DNA of 64,000 bases from Streptomyces sp. NBC_00569 (GCF_036345255.1 NZ_CP107783.1:5257501-5321500); one strand, 5' to 3'; counted from the stretch's first letter, positions 19,566-28,433 are shown. A program made the numbers and translations. The notes: generated by a model from the sequence alone, not told the origin.

Positions 19566-20510
19566 CTAGGACAGAGCGGTCCGGCCGATCGCACCCGCCG
19601 CCGTCCTGGCCGCGGGCGACTGCGCCAGATACTCGACGGCCTTGCGCAGCGACCCCTCCTGCGAGGGATGGTACGACCGCCGCAGATAGCGGGGTATCGC
19701 CGCACCCAGCTCCCGCCAGCTGGGCAGCAGTCCCTTGCGCACCGCCCTGTTGTGTTCCGCGGGCGAGTAGCGCGTCCGTCCGGCGAGCTGAGGGTCGTGA
19801 CGTATGAGATACGCCGCGCCCCAGGCCCACAGGTACAGCATCACGGGAGCGGTGACGGCCATGCCCGCGAGCCGGCGGGCATAGCGGGGCGGGCCCTCGC
19901 CGCCGCAGTGCTGGTACATGTCGAACGCGATCGCGTGGTGCTCGACCTCCTCCGCGCCGTGCCGGCGCAGCAGGTCGAGCATGACCTCGTCCGTGCCCGC
20001 CGCGTCGAGCCCTTCGGCGTGCAGCACCCAGTTCCCCAGGACCGCGGTGAACTGCTCGATCGCCGCGACGACGGAGAGACGGAAGCGCAGCCACTCCCGG
20101 GTGGAGACCGGGGCGCCCAGCGGTGGCCGCTCGCCGAGGAGCCTCTCGAAGAGGAAGTCGACGTACTTCGTGAAGTCCCCGGTGTCGAGCCGCTGCGCGG
20201 CCAGATGGTCGAGCACGTACGCGTGCTGCACGCTGTGCGTGGCCTCCTGCCCCATGAACCCCTTGACGTCCCCCAGCAGTTCGGGATCGTCGACGAGCGG
20301 AAGGCCCTCCTTGAAGACCTTCACGAACCTCCGCTCCCCCGCCGGGAGCAGCAGGTGCAGCACGTTGATGACGTGGGTCGCCGTGGGCTCGTCCGGTATC
20401 CAGTGCAGCGGCGTCGTCTCCCAGTCGAAGGAGACGCGGCGCGGGGCGATCGCGTGGTGCCCGGTGAGCTCCGTGTGTCCGGTGGGCCCGGTGCTCTCCT
20501 GGGTGCTCAC
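19566..20510 (-). CDS. Metal-dependent hydrolase family protein (PF10118 type)
   Basis: About 314 residues. The pattern HATHSVQHAYVLDHL-like (here QEATHSVQHAYVLDHLAA), AAIEQFTAVLGNWVL and RRHGAEEVEHHAIAFDMYQH shows histidine and glutamate spacing of a helical di-metal bundle, as in proteins annotated 'metal-dependent hydrolase'. The true reaction is unknown; ferritin-like oxygenase chemistry is also possible. The GTG start overlaps the stop of the upstream SDR gene by 4 bases (GTGA), so translation is coupled. It is the last gene of an M24-SDR-hydrolase operon. Confidence 0.8.
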   Translation of the reverse strand: MSTQESTGPTGHTELTGHHAIAPRRVSFDWETTPLHWIPDEPTATHVINVLHLLLPAGERRFVKVFKEGLPLVDDPELLGDVKGFMGQEATHSVQHAYVLDHLAAQRLDTGDFTKYVDFLFERLLGERPPLGAPVSTREWLRFRLSVVAAIEQFTAVLGNWVLHAEGLDAAGTDEVMLDLLRRHGAEEVEHHAIAFDMYQHCGGEGPPRYARRLAGMAVTAPVMLYLWAWGAAYLIRHDPQLAGRTRYSPAEHNRAVRKGLLPSWRELGAAIPRYLRRSYHPSQEGSLRKAVEYLAQSPAARTAAGAIGRTALS

Positions 20511-22288
20511 AACGGCGGCTCCAACCGTGCGACGGCGCGCAGGGCCTTGGGCGTGAAGCGGGACATGAGGTGGGCGCCGCGGGCCTCCGGTGTGACCGGG
20601 ACGACCGCCTGATTGCGCACGACGGCGGTCAGGATCGCGTCGGCGACCTTCTCCGGCGGGTAGTTGCGCAGGCCGTACAGGCGAGAGGACTTCTTCTGGC
20701 GGCGCTTCTCCTCCTCGGCGTCGACCCCGGCGAAGCGGGCTGTCGCCGTGATGTTGGTGTTCACGAGGCCGGGACAGATCGCGGAGACACCGATCCCCTG
20801 GCCCGCCAGCTCGGCGCGCAGGCACTCGCTGAGCATCAGGACGGCCGCCTTGGACGTGCTGTAAGCGGGCAGTGCCTTGGAGGGCTGGAATGCCGCGGCG
20901 GACGCCGTGTTCACGATGTGGCCGCCCTGTCCGCGCTCGGCCATCTGCTTGCCGAACAGGCGGCAGCCGTGGATGACGCCCCACAGATTGACGTCGAGGA
21001 CCTTCTTCCAGTCCTCCGGCGTGGTGTCGAAGAACGACCCGGACAGGCCGATGCCCGCGTTGTTCACCAGCACGTCGACGATTCCGTACTCGGCGGCGAC
21101 CTTCTCGGCGAGCTTCTCCATGGCCTGCTCGTCGGCGACGTCGACGGTCTCGGCCCACGCCTGGGGAGCGCCGATGAGCTGGGCCATCTCGGCGGTGCGG
21201 GTCGCGCTCTCCGTGTCCCGGTCGACGGCCACCACGCGCGCGCCGGCCTCGGCGAACGCGAAGGCGGTGGCCCGTCCGATGCCGCTGCCCGCGCCGGTGA
21301 CCAGCACGAGCTGGCCGCCGAAGCGCTCGGCGTGCTTGCCCGTGGCCTTCGTGCGCCGCGCGGGCGCGCCCGTCTCCCGCTCCTCGTTCGCCAGGACGAA
21401 TTCGGTGATCCACGCGGACAGTTGATCCGGGCGGGTGCGCGGCACCCAGTGCTTGGCCGGCAGCGTGCGACGGACCAGTCCCGGTGCCCACAGCTCCAGT
21501 TCGTCATAGAGCCGCTCGGACAGGAAGATGTCGCCGAGGGGCAGGACGAGCTGCACCGGCACGTGCGCGTACGCGTCAGCGCGTGGCCTGCTCAGCCGCG
21601 CCCGTACGTTGTCCCGGTAGAGCCAGGCGCCGTGTGCGGCGTCCGAGGGCAGGGACGGTGTCGGGTAGTCACCCGCCGGCACCTTCTCCATGCGTTCGAG
21701 GATCTTCGGCCAGCGCTTGCCGAGCGGCCCGCGCCAGGCGAGCTCGGGCAGCACGGGCGTGTGCAGCATGTACACGTACCAGGACTTGGCGCCCTGGCCG
21801 AGCAGCTGGCCCACTCTCCGGGGCGTCGGCCGCGCCATGCGCTTCTTGATCCAGTGCCCGAAGTGGTCGAGCGACGGGCCCGACATCGAGGTGAAGGACG
21901 CGATCCTGCCCTCGGTGCGCTGCACCGTGGCGAACTCCCAGGACTGCACCGAGCCCCAGTCGTGGCCGACCAGATGGACCGGCTCGTCCGGGCTGACCGC
22001 GTCGGCGACCGCGAGGAAGTCGTCCGTCAGTTTCTCCAGGGTGAATCCGCCGCGCAGCGGCGTCGGCGCCGTCGACCTGCCGTGCCCCCGCACGTCGTAC
22101 AGGACCACATGGAAGCGGTCGGCGAGCCGCTCGGCGACCTCCGACCACACCTCCTTGGAGTCCGGGTAGCCGTGCACGAGCACCACCGTGGGCCGGGTCG
22201 GGTCGCCCAGCTCGGCCACGCACAGCTCGATACCGCCCGTGCTCACCCAGCGCTCCCGCGCTCCGGCCAGCCCCTTGAGTTCCGCCAT
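20507..22288 (-). CDS. Alpha/beta hydrolase - short-chain dehydrogenase fusion
   Basis: 593 residues in two enzymes. Residues 1-300 are an alpha/beta hydrolase with VLVHGYPDSKEVW, YDVRGHGRS and HLVGHDWGSVQSW; the GHDWG nucleophile position is Asp, as in epoxide hydrolases. Residues 315-593 are an SDR with VTGAGSGIGRATA, VLVNNAGIGLSGS, NTASAAAF and the catalytic YSTSKAA. This pairing is known in actinobacteria; the substrate is probably a hydrophobic epoxide or ester whose alcohol is then oxidised (inference). Its ATG overlaps the upstream peptidase stop by one base, and its stop overlaps the next start. Confidence 0.9.
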   Translation of the reverse strand: MAELKGLAGARERWVSTGGIELCVAELGDPTRPTVVLVHGYPDSKEVWSEVAERLADRFHVVLYDVRGHGRSTAPTPLRGGFTLEKLTDDFLAVADAVSPDEPVHLVGHDWGSVQSWEFATVQRTEGRIASFTSMSGPSLDHFGHWIKKRMARPTPRRVGQLLGQGAKSWYVYMLHTPVLPELAWRGPLGKRWPKILERMEKVPAGDYPTPSLPSDAAHGAWLYRDNVRARLSRPRADAYAHVPVQLVLPLGDIFLSERLYDELELWAPGLVRRTLPAKHWVPRTRPDQLSAWITEFVLANEERETGAPARRTKATGKHAERFGGQLVLVTGAGSGIGRATAFAFAEAGARVVAVDRDTESATRTAEMAQLIGAPQAWAETVDVADEQAMEKLAEKVAAEYGIVDVLVNNAGIGLSGSFFDTTPEDWKKVLDVNLWGVIHGCRLFGKQMAERGQGGHIVNTASAAAFQPSKALPAYSTSKAAVLMLSECLRAELAGQGIGVSAICPGLVNTNITATARFAGVDAEEEKRRQKKSSRLYGLRNYPPEKVADAILTAVVRNQAVVPVTPEARGAHLMSRFTPKALRAVARLEPPL

Positions 22289-23130
22289 CAGATGCCCTCC
22301 GCCCAGCGCCGCACATGCGGCAGATCGTCGTCCAGCCAGAACGCGCTCTGCTCGGGGTCCTTGGAGTCGGTGACGACCAGGATCTCCTCGAACTTAGCGC
22401 CCGTACCCCGGAAGCCGAGGTGCGGCTCCACCGCCCACAGGCCCGGCTGCGGCGGATGGTCGGAGAACTTGTACGGCGACCACAGCGGGGACCAGCCGTC
22501 GCGGTGCCCATGGATCGCGTCGCTCGCGAGCCCTTTCAGGGACTGCGTGCCGAAGCCGAACAGCGTCGGGGAGATCCGGCGCTCCTCGACCCGGTCCACC
22601 TTGTGCGCGATCACCCCGAACGGGTACGCGCGATGCCGGTTCGCATAGCCCTGGCGGACCATGAGGCGGTCCACGTCCTCGTAGATCTCCCGCAGGGAAC
22701 GGCGCTCACGGACCTCGCGCACGATCAGCTCGCGATGTGCCTCCAGGTCGGCGAGCAGCCTGTCCTGCAGGGGATTGAGGCCGAGCGAGCCCGAGTAGCC
22801 GATGTCCGCCGTGAACCCCTTGTAGACCGGGGCCATGTCGAGGATGAACGGCATCCCCGCCTCCAGCCTCCGGTTCGTCGGGAAGAACTGGAGCGGGATC
22901 CGGAAGCCGGCGAACGCCGTGCGGTCGCCGAACCAGGCGAACGGCAGATGGAACCAGTCGCGCACCCCGCGCTCGCGCAGCCACTCCCGCTGCATCCGGG
23001 CGGCCTCGCGCTCCGTGACGCCCGGCTTGAGCTGCGCCGCGACCGCCTCCGCGCACTCGTACGCGAGGGACTGGACTTCTCTGAACCCCCGCAACTCCGC
23101 GGAGAGTTCACGTACCACTGCTGGGGTCAT
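22288..23130 (-). CDS. M24-family metallopeptidase (Xaa-Pro peptidase-like)
   Basis: 280 residues of pita-bread fold. Metal ligands are visible: Asp in FILDMAPVYKG and in FTADIGYSG, His in GVIAHKV, Glu in WAVEPHLGF and FEEILVV. It lacks the large N-terminal domain of PepP. I start at ATG 23130 (MTPAVVREL), since upstream codons look non-coding. Family members are proline peptidases or creatinase-like hydrolases. It is first in the operon with the hydrolase-SDR fusion, so a small-molecule substrate is possible. It is divergent from the ABC operon. Confidence 0.87.
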   Translation of the reverse strand: MTPAVVRELSAELRGFREVQSLAYECAEAVAAQLKPGVTEREAARMQREWLRERGVRDWFHLPFAWFGDRTAFAGFRIPLQFFPTNRRLEAGMPFILDMAPVYKGFTADIGYSGSLGLNPLQDRLLADLEAHRELIVREVRERRSLREIYEDVDRLMVRQGYANRHRAYPFGVIAHKVDRVEERRISPTLFGFGTQSLKGLASDAIHGHRDGWSPLWSPYKFSDHPPQPGLWAVEPHLGFRGTGAKFEEILVVTDSKDPEQSAFWLDDDLPHVRRWAEGI

Positions 23131-23367
23131 GCCACCGTCCGTCCGTGTCCGGTCCGTTGCCGTACGCGCTCGTAACTTGACACTGATGAATGTGACAATG
23201 GTTGGCGGCTGCGTCAAGGGGTGTGCACGGGCACCTGTGGAAAACTCCGGGAGGTCACGGGGAGCGACTCAGGGAGGAACCCCTAGGGACCCGTAGTACT
23301 CGAGTCTGAGACAGGGACAAGCCCCTGGTCTGACGATCCGTGTGGTCTGCGCCACTACCTTCGAGGT

Positions 23368-24339
23368 GTGACTGTGATCGCGACCGAAAGCCTGAGCAAG
23401 CGGTTCCCCCGGGTGACCGCGCTTGACCGGCTCTCCATGGACATCGGGCCCGGTGTGACGGGACTCGTCGGAGCCAATGGAGCCGGCAAGTCCACACTGA
23501 TCAAGATCCTTCTGGGTCTGTCCCCCGCCACGGAGGGCCGCGCCGCCGTGCTCGGCCTCGACGTGGCCACCGAAGGCGCCGCCATCCGCGAACGCGTCGG
23601 CTACATGCCGGAACACGACTGCCTGCCGCCCGACGTCTCGGCCACCGAGTTCGTCGTCCACATGGCGCGCATGTCGGGCCTGCCGCCCACCGCGGCCCGC
23701 GAGCGCACCGCCGACACCCTCCGCCACGTCGGCCTCTACGAAGAGCGCTACCGCCCCATCGGCGGCTACTCGACGGGCATGAAGCAGCGCGTGAAGCTCG
23801 CGCAGGCTCTTGTCCACGACCCGCAGCTCGTCTTCCTCGACGAACCGACGAACGGTCTCGACCCGGTAGGCCGCGACGACATGCTCGACCTGATCCGTCG
23901 CGTCCACACCGACTTCGGCATCTCGGTCCTCGTCACCTCGCACCTCCTGGGCGAACTCGAGCGCACCTGTGACCACGTCGTCGTGGTCGACGGCGGAAAG
24001 CTCCTTCGCTCCAGTTCCACCACGGACTTCACCCAGACCACGACGACTCTGGCGATCGAGGTCACCGACTCCGACGAACACCCGGACGGCACGCGCGCGT
24101 TGCGCGAGGCCTTCGCCCTGCGCGGCATCGAGACCGCGACCGGCGGAGAGCTGCCCGGCGCCGGACACACGGTGCTGATCACCACCCAGAGCGACGACAC
24201 CTACGACCTCGTGCGGGACATCGTCGCCGAGCTCGGCCTCGGGCTGATCCGGATGGAACAGCGCAGGCACCACATCGCGGAAGTCTTCCGCTCAGAGACG
24301 GACAACGAGCGGAAGGAGGCGGTCACCCATGGCGGTTGA
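23368..24339 (+). CDS. ABC transporter ATP-binding protein (first pair)
   Basis: 323-residue ATPase of the single-domain exporter type: GANGAGKSTLIK (Walker A), Q-loop region PEHDC, YSTGMKQRVKLAQAL (signature), QLVFLDEPTNGLDP (Walker B), then SHLLGELERTCDHV. The C-terminal 100 residues form the extra domain seen in ABC-2 exporters. The GTG at 23368 follows CGAGG. It overlaps the next gene by 11 bases. The cargo is unknown; antibiotic or lipid export are common roles for this class. Confidence 0.93.
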   Translation: MTVIATESLSKRFPRVTALDRLSMDIGPGVTGLVGANGAGKSTLIKILLGLSPATEGRAAVLGLDVATEGAAIRERVGYMPEHDCLPPDVSATEFVVHMARMSGLPPTAARERTADTLRHVGLYEERYRPIGGYSTGMKQRVKLAQALVHDPQLVFLDEPTNGLDPVGRDDMLDLIRRVHTDFGISVLVTSHLLGELERTCDHVVVVDGGKLLRSSSTTDFTQTTTTLAIEVTDSDEHPDGTRALREAFALRGIETATGGELPGAGHTVLITTQSDDTYDLVRDIVAELGLGLIRMEQRRHHIAEVFRSETDNERKEAVTHGG

Positions 24340-25234
24340 GCAGTCCCTCACCCCCGCCGGTGAGCAGACCCGCATCCACAACATCGGCTACCGCCACTAC
24401 GACGGCCCGCGCCTCGGCCGCGCCTACGCCCGCCGCTCGCTCTTCTCCCAGAGCCTGCGCGGCGCCTACGGCCTCGGCCGGTCGGCCAAGTCCAAAGTGC
24501 TGCCGATGCTGCTCTTCGTCGTGATGTGCGTCCCCGCGCTGATCATGGTCGCGGTGGCCGTCACCACCAAGATGAAGGACCTGCCGGTCGACTACACGCG
24601 CTACGCGATCCTCCTGCAGGCCGTCATCGGTCTCTATCTCGCCTCCCAGGCACCTCAGTCCGTCTCGCGCGACCTGCGCTTCAAGACGGTCCCCCTGTAC
24701 TTCTCCCGCCCCATCGAGCGCGGTGACTACGTCCTGGCGAAGTTCGCGGCCATGACCTCCGCCCTCTTCGCCCTCACGGCGGCACCGCTGATCGTGCTCT
24801 ACGTGGGCGCGCTGCTCGCCAAGCTCGACTTCGCCGAACAGACCAAGGGATTCGCCCAGGGACTGGTCTCCGTGGCCCTGCTCTCACTGCTCTTCGCCGG
24901 CATCGGCCTTGTCGTCTCGGCGGTCACCCCCCGCCGCGGCTTCGGCATCGCAGCCGTCATCGCCGTCATGACCATCTCCTACGGAGCGGTCTCCACCGTC
25001 CAGGCCATCGCCGACTCGCAGGACAACGGCGGCGCGATCACGTGGCTCGGCCTCTTCTCACCGGTCACCCTCATCGACGGCGTGCAGACCGCCTTCCTCG
25101 GCGCCACCTCCGCCTTCCCCGGCGGACACGGCCCCTCGACCGGCCAGGGCGTCGTCTATCTGCTCGTCGTGCTCGGACTCATCGCGGGCTGCTACGGCCT
25201 CCTGATGCGCCGCTACCGGAAGGTCGGACTGTGA
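24329..25234 (+). CDS. ABC-2 type permease (first pair)
   Basis: 301 residues with six predicted helices: about 52-75 (VLPMLLFVVMCVPALIMVAV), 90-110, 135-160, 180-205, 212-232 and 270-292. The N-terminal motif IHNIGYRHYDGPRLGR is typical of this Streptomyces permease group. It overlaps the upstream ATPase gene and ends in a GTGA overlap with the next ATPase, so all four ABC genes form one operon. Confidence 0.9.
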   Translation: MAVEQSLTPAGEQTRIHNIGYRHYDGPRLGRAYARRSLFSQSLRGAYGLGRSAKSKVLPMLLFVVMCVPALIMVAVAVTTKMKDLPVDYTRYAILLQAVIGLYLASQAPQSVSRDLRFKTVPLYFSRPIERGDYVLAKFAAMTSALFALTAAPLIVLYVGALLAKLDFAEQTKGFAQGLVSVALLSLLFAGIGLVVSAVTPRRGFGIAAVIAVMTISYGAVSTVQAIADSQDNGGAITWLGLFSPVTLIDGVQTAFLGATSAFPGGHGPSTGQGVVYLLVVLGLIAGCYGLLMRRYRKVGL

Positions 25235-26142
25235 CCACGATCAACATCGACCACGTCTCGCGCTGGTTCGGCAACGTGGTGGCGGTCAACGACATCACGA
25301 TGACGATCTCCCCCGGCGTCACCGGCCTCCTCGGCCCGAACGGCGCGGGAAAGTCGACCCTCATCAACATGATGGGCGGCTTCCTCGCCCCGTCGAACGG
25401 AACGGTCACCCTCGACGGGGAGCCGATCTGGCGCAACGAACAGGTCTACCGCCATATCGGCATCGTCCCCGAGCGCGAGGCGATGTACGACTTCCTCACC
25501 GGCCGCGAATTCGTCGTCGCCAACGCCGAGTTGCAGGGCCTCGGCACGCACGAGGCGCAGAAGGCACTCGCCACGGTCGAGATGGAGTACGCGCAGGACC
25601 GCAAGATCTCGACGTACTCCAAGGGCATGCGGCAGCGCGTGAAGATGGCGTCCGCCCTTGTCCACGAGCCGTCCGTGCTGCTGCTCGACGAGCCGTTCAA
25701 CGGCATGGACCCGCGCCAGCGCATGCAGCTCATGGACCTCCTGCGCCGCATGGGCGCCGAGGGCCGCACGGTCCTCTTCTCGTCCCACATTCTCGAAGAG
25801 GTCGAGCAGCTCGCCTCCCACATCGAGGTGATCGTCGCCGGGCGCCACGCAGCCGGCGGTGACTTCCGCAAGATCCGCCGCCTGATGACCGACCGCCCGC
25901 ACCGCTATCTCATCCGCTCCAGCGACGACCGCGCCCTCGCGGCCGCGCTGATCGCGGACCCTTCCACCGCGGGCATCGAGGTCGACCTCAAGGAGGGCGC
26001 GTTGCGCGTCCAGGCCGTCGACTTCGGCCGGTTCACCACCCTGCTGCCCCAGGTCGCCAAGGCCCACGGCATCAGACTGCTCACGGTCTCGCCGTCCGAC
26101 GAGTCCCTCGAGTCCGTGTTCTCGTATCTGGTCGCGGCGTAG
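25231..26142 (+). CDS. ABC transporter ATP-binding protein (second pair)
   Basis: 303 residues with GPNGAGKSTLINMM, YSKGMRQRVKMASAL, VLLLDEPFNGMDP and SSHILEEVEQLASHIEV. It is a paralogue of the ATPase at 23368. The GTG start is set by the 4-base overlap with the upstream permease stop. The tail domain (about 215-303) again marks an exporter. Two ATPases and two permeases side by side could form one heterodimeric exporter or two separate ones. Confidence 0.93.
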   Translation: MTTINIDHVSRWFGNVVAVNDITMTISPGVTGLLGPNGAGKSTLINMMGGFLAPSNGTVTLDGEPIWRNEQVYRHIGIVPEREAMYDFLTGREFVVANAELQGLGTHEAQKALATVEMEYAQDRKISTYSKGMRQRVKMASALVHEPSVLLLDEPFNGMDPRQRMQLMDLLRRMGAEGRTVLFSSHILEEVEQLASHIEVIVAGRHAAGGDFRKIRRLMTDRPHRYLIRSSDDRALAAALIADPSTAGIEVDLKEGALRVQAVDFGRFTTLLPQVAKAHGIRLLTVSPSDESLESVFSYLVAA

Positions 26143-26151
26143 GAGGCCCTG

Positions 26152-26871
26152 ATGTACGACCCCACTGTCGCCCGGCTCACCTACCGAGCCCTGCTCGGCC
26201 GCCGCCGGGCCCTCATCCTGTGTGCCCTGCCCATCCTGCTCATCGCCATCTCCGCGCTCGTGCGCGGCCTCACCGGAGCGGACGACCAGATCGCCGCCGA
26301 CGTCCTGGGCGGGTTCGCGCTCGCCACGATGGTGCCGATCATCGGCGTCATCGCGGGCACGGGCGCGATCGGCCCCGAGATCGACGACGGCTCCGTCGTC
26401 TACCTCCTCGCGAAGCCGATCAAGCGCCCGACGATCATCTTCACCAAGCTGATCGTCGCCATCGCCGTGACGATGGTGTTCTCCGCGGTCCCCACGCTCG
26501 TCGCGGGCCTGATCCTGAACGGGAACGGGCAGCAGATCGCCGTCGCCTACACGATCGCGGCCCTTGTCGCCTCCATCGCGTACGCCGCGCTCTTCCTGCT
26601 CCTGGGCACGATCACGCGCCACGCGGTGGTCTTCGGCCTCGTCTACGCCCTGGTCTGGGAGGCGCTCTTCGGATCACTCGTGGCCGGTGCGCGCACCCTC
26701 AGCGTGCAGCAGTGGTCCCTGGCCGTGGCCCACAAGGTGGCGGGCGGCGACCTGATCACCTCGGACGTCGGCCTGCCCCTCGCCACTGTCCTGCTCGCCG
26801 GGGTCACCGTGCTCGCCACCTGGTACGCGGGCCAGAAGCTGCGCACGCTGAAGCTCGCCGGCGAGGAGTGA
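26152..26871 (+). CDS. ABC-2 type permease (second pair)
   Basis: 239 residues with about six helices; KPIKRPTIIFTKLIVAIAVT is the cytoplasmic coupling-helix area typical of ABC-2 permeases (compare SRPIERGDYVLAKFAAM in the first permease). The ATG at 26152 follows TAGGAGGCCCTG, 9 bases after the ATPase stop. Last gene of the ABC operon, followed by a hairpin. Confidence 0.9.
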   Translation: MYDPTVARLTYRALLGRRRALILCALPILLIAISALVRGLTGADDQIAADVLGGFALATMVPIIGVIAGTGAIGPEIDDGSVVYLLAKPIKRPTIIFTKLIVAIAVTMVFSAVPTLVAGLILNGNGQQIAVAYTIAALVASIAYAALFLLLGTITRHAVVFGLVYALVWEALFGSLVAGARTLSVQQWSLAVAHKVAGGDLITSDVGLPLATVLLAGVTVLATWYAGQKLRTLKLAGEE

Positions 26872-26890
26872 CGGCTCTTGACAGCGGCTT

Positions 26891-26923
26891 CACCCTCCCA
26901 TCAGGACACTGGTCGGGAGGGTG
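26891..26923 (+). terminator. Terminator of the ABC operon
   Basis: A 9-bp perfect stem CACCCTCCC/GGGAGGGTG with a 15-base loop, followed by ACCTGTTTT. It starts 20 bases after the last permease stop. Confidence 0.7.
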
Positions 26924-26930
26924 ACCTGTT

Positions 26931-26994
26931 TTCCAGGAGAGCGATCTTCCAGGAGAGCGCACCGTTTCCAGGAAGGGGACCACCCGTTCCAGGA
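26931..26994 (+). repeat. Four TTCCAGGA repeats in the leader of the 27004 gene
   Basis: TTCCAGGA occurs at 26931, 26947, 26966 and 26987 (steps of 16, 19 and 21 bases); the last runs into the ribosome binding site AGGAGGAG of the gene at 27004. Each copy contains an AGGA Shine-Dalgarno-like core. Confidence 0.75.
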
Positions 26995-27003
26995 GGAGTG
27001 GAG

Positions 27004-27228
27004 ATGGCCGCGGATCCGGAATACGAGCGGGACGAGACATGGGAGGACGTGACCTTCGACGAGGACTTCATACGGTCCGCCGAGACCACGGAGCCGTCCG
27101 CGCGGGCCCGCATGCTCGCCGCCCGCTGGCGGAACGAGTCCCCCGAGCCCCAGCCGTGGCGCTCCGACAAGCCTCCCGCGGGCTGGTTCTTCAGCCGCGC
27201 CCGACGCCGCAAGTGGCGCAGACGCTAG
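27004..27228 (+). CDS. Small hypothetical protein with basic C-terminus
   Basis: 74 residues, no family recognised. It begins acidic (MAADPEYERDETWEDV, FDEDFIRSAE), continues with RMLAARWRNE, and ends strongly basic (FFSRARRRKWRRR). No membrane helix or signal peptide. The acidic-then-basic layout suggests a nucleic-acid- or protein-binding adaptor, which is inference. The ATG has a strong AGGAGGAG 6 bases upstream. Longer in-frame starts at 26878 would translate the repeat leader and are unlikely. Confidence 0.7.
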   Translation: MAADPEYERDETWEDVTFDEDFIRSAETTEPSARARMLAARWRNESPEPQPWRSDKPPAGWFFSRARRRKWRRR

Positions 27229-27337
27229 CCGCGTGCCGGTCCCGGTTTTATTCGGTGGCACCCAACTCCCAGTAAGGGCACAGTAGTTCTGTAACCGCGC
27301 CGCGCACGGCGCCCGCCTGCTGGGAGAGGAGCGAGAC

Positions 27338-27397
27338 GTGTCGGTCAAGATTCCGTCGAGCTCCCGGCAGGGCAGCCCACGGCAGGCTCCGGAGTAG
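27338..27397 (+). CDS. Possible 19-codon small ORF
   Basis: GTG with GAGAGGAG 7 bases upstream opens a 19-codon frame beginning VSVKIPSSS and ending QAPE before TAG. The Shine-Dalgarno is as good as those of real genes nearby. A hairpin follows at 27455. Function unknown; it could be a leader peptide or chance. Confidence 0.3.
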   Translation: MSVKIPSSSRQGSPRQAPE

Positions 27398-27454
27398 TTA
27401 CTCACTCCGTACGAGCCGGCTCACGGGGAGGCTGCCCGGGGCGGCCGCTTCGAG

Positions 27455-27475
27455 CGCGCACCTTCCGGGTGCGCG
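27455..27475. terminator. Hairpin in the 27.2-27.5 kb gap
   Basis: An 8-bp stem CGCGCACC/GGTGCGCG with a 5-base loop TTCCG. It lies between the plus-strand small genes and the convergent HAD gene. The rest of the 27229-27552 gap holds only the possible small ORF. Confidence 0.55.
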
Positions 27476-27552
27476 GGCCGCCCACCCAGACTTTTCGATG
27501 CCGCCCCCGTCAGGGGGAGGCAGCCGCAGACGGCTGTGGCGACGGCAGGCCG

Positions 27553-28377
27553 TCAGCCCAGCAGGCGTTCCAGGACCACCGCGATGCCGTCGTCCGCGTT
27601 CGACGTCGTGACCTCGTCGGCGACGGCCTTGAGCTCCGCGTGGGCGTTGGCCATCGCCACGCCGTGCGCCGCCCAGCCGAACATCGGGATGTCGTTGGGC
27701 ATGTCGCCGAAAGCGATCGTGTCGGCCGCCTTCGCGCCCAGCCGGCGCGCGGCGAGCGAGAGACCGGTCGCCTTGGACAGTCCGAGCGGCAGCAGTTCGA
27801 CGATGCCCTCGCCGGCCATCGTGACGCCCACCAGATCACCGGCCACGGCCAGCGCCACGGCGGCCAGCTCGTCGTCGGTCATGCCGGGATGCTGCACGTA
27901 CACCTTGTTCAGCGGCGCTTTCCAGAGCTCGGTGACATCCGTGAACGGGATGACCGGCAGGGGGCCTTCCTGCACCTGGTAGCCGGGCCCCACGATGACC
28001 TCGCCCTCGAGGCCGTCACGGCTCGCGGCCAGGGCCAGCGGCCCGGTCTCCGCCTCGATCTTGGAGAGTGCGAGACCGGCCAGCTGCCGGTCGAGCGTCA
28101 CCGACGTCAGCAGCCGGTGCTCGCCGGCGTGATAGACCTGCGCCCCCTGCCCGCACACCGCGAGGCCCTCGTAGCCGAGGTCATCGAGGATGTGCCGGGT
28201 CCAGGGCACGGCCCGCCCGGTCACGATGATGTGGGCGGCGCCCGCCGCGGTGACCGCGGTGAGCGCCTCACGCGTCCGCTCGGAGACCGTGTCGTCGGGC
28301 CGCAGGAGCGTCCCGTCGAGATCGGTCGCGACGAGTTTGTACGGGAACGAGGGATCGAGCGGAGCGGGGTGGCTCAC
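27553..28377 (-). CDS. HAD-superfamily (Cof-type) hydrolase, second copy
   Basis: Contains LVATDLDGTLLRPDDTVS, HIIVTGRAVPWTRHI, Lys in GLSKATGL and FGDMPNDIPMFGWAAHG. It is a clear paralogue of the gene at 15825, but with little identity outside the motifs. I prefer GTG 28377 (VSHPAPLD), with GGAG 11 bases upstream; ATG 28401 has no site. It follows serS by about 40 bases and may be co-transcribed with it, perhaps as a house-cleaning phosphatase. Substrate unknown. Confidence 0.9.
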   Translation of the reverse strand: MSHPAPLDPSFPYKLVATDLDGTLLRPDDTVSERTREALTAVTAAGAAHIIVTGRAVPWTRHILDDLGYEGLAVCGQGAQVYHAGEHRLLTSVTLDRQLAGLALSKIEAETGPLALAASRDGLEGEVIVGPGYQVQEGPLPVIPFTDVTELWKAPLNKVYVQHPGMTDDELAAVALAVAGDLVGVTMAGEGIVELLPLGLSKATGLSLAARRLGAKAADTIAFGDMPNDIPMFGWAAHGVAMANAHAELKAVADEVTTSNADDGIAVVLERLLG

Positions 28378-28399
28378 TTGTTGATCGGCTCCAGACTGC

Positions 28400-28433
28400 A
28401 TTTACTTCGGTTCAAGATCTACTTCGGTTCAAG
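28400..28433. repeat. 17-bp tandem duplication over the serS stop
   Basis: ATTTACTTCGGTTCAAG (28400-28416) and ATCTACTTCGGTTCAAG (28417-28433) are adjacent copies with one mismatch. On the minus strand each reads CTTGAACCGAAGTA, the serS end (LEPK then TAG) plus a second copy of it, so the natural stop is duplicated. Confidence 0.85.
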
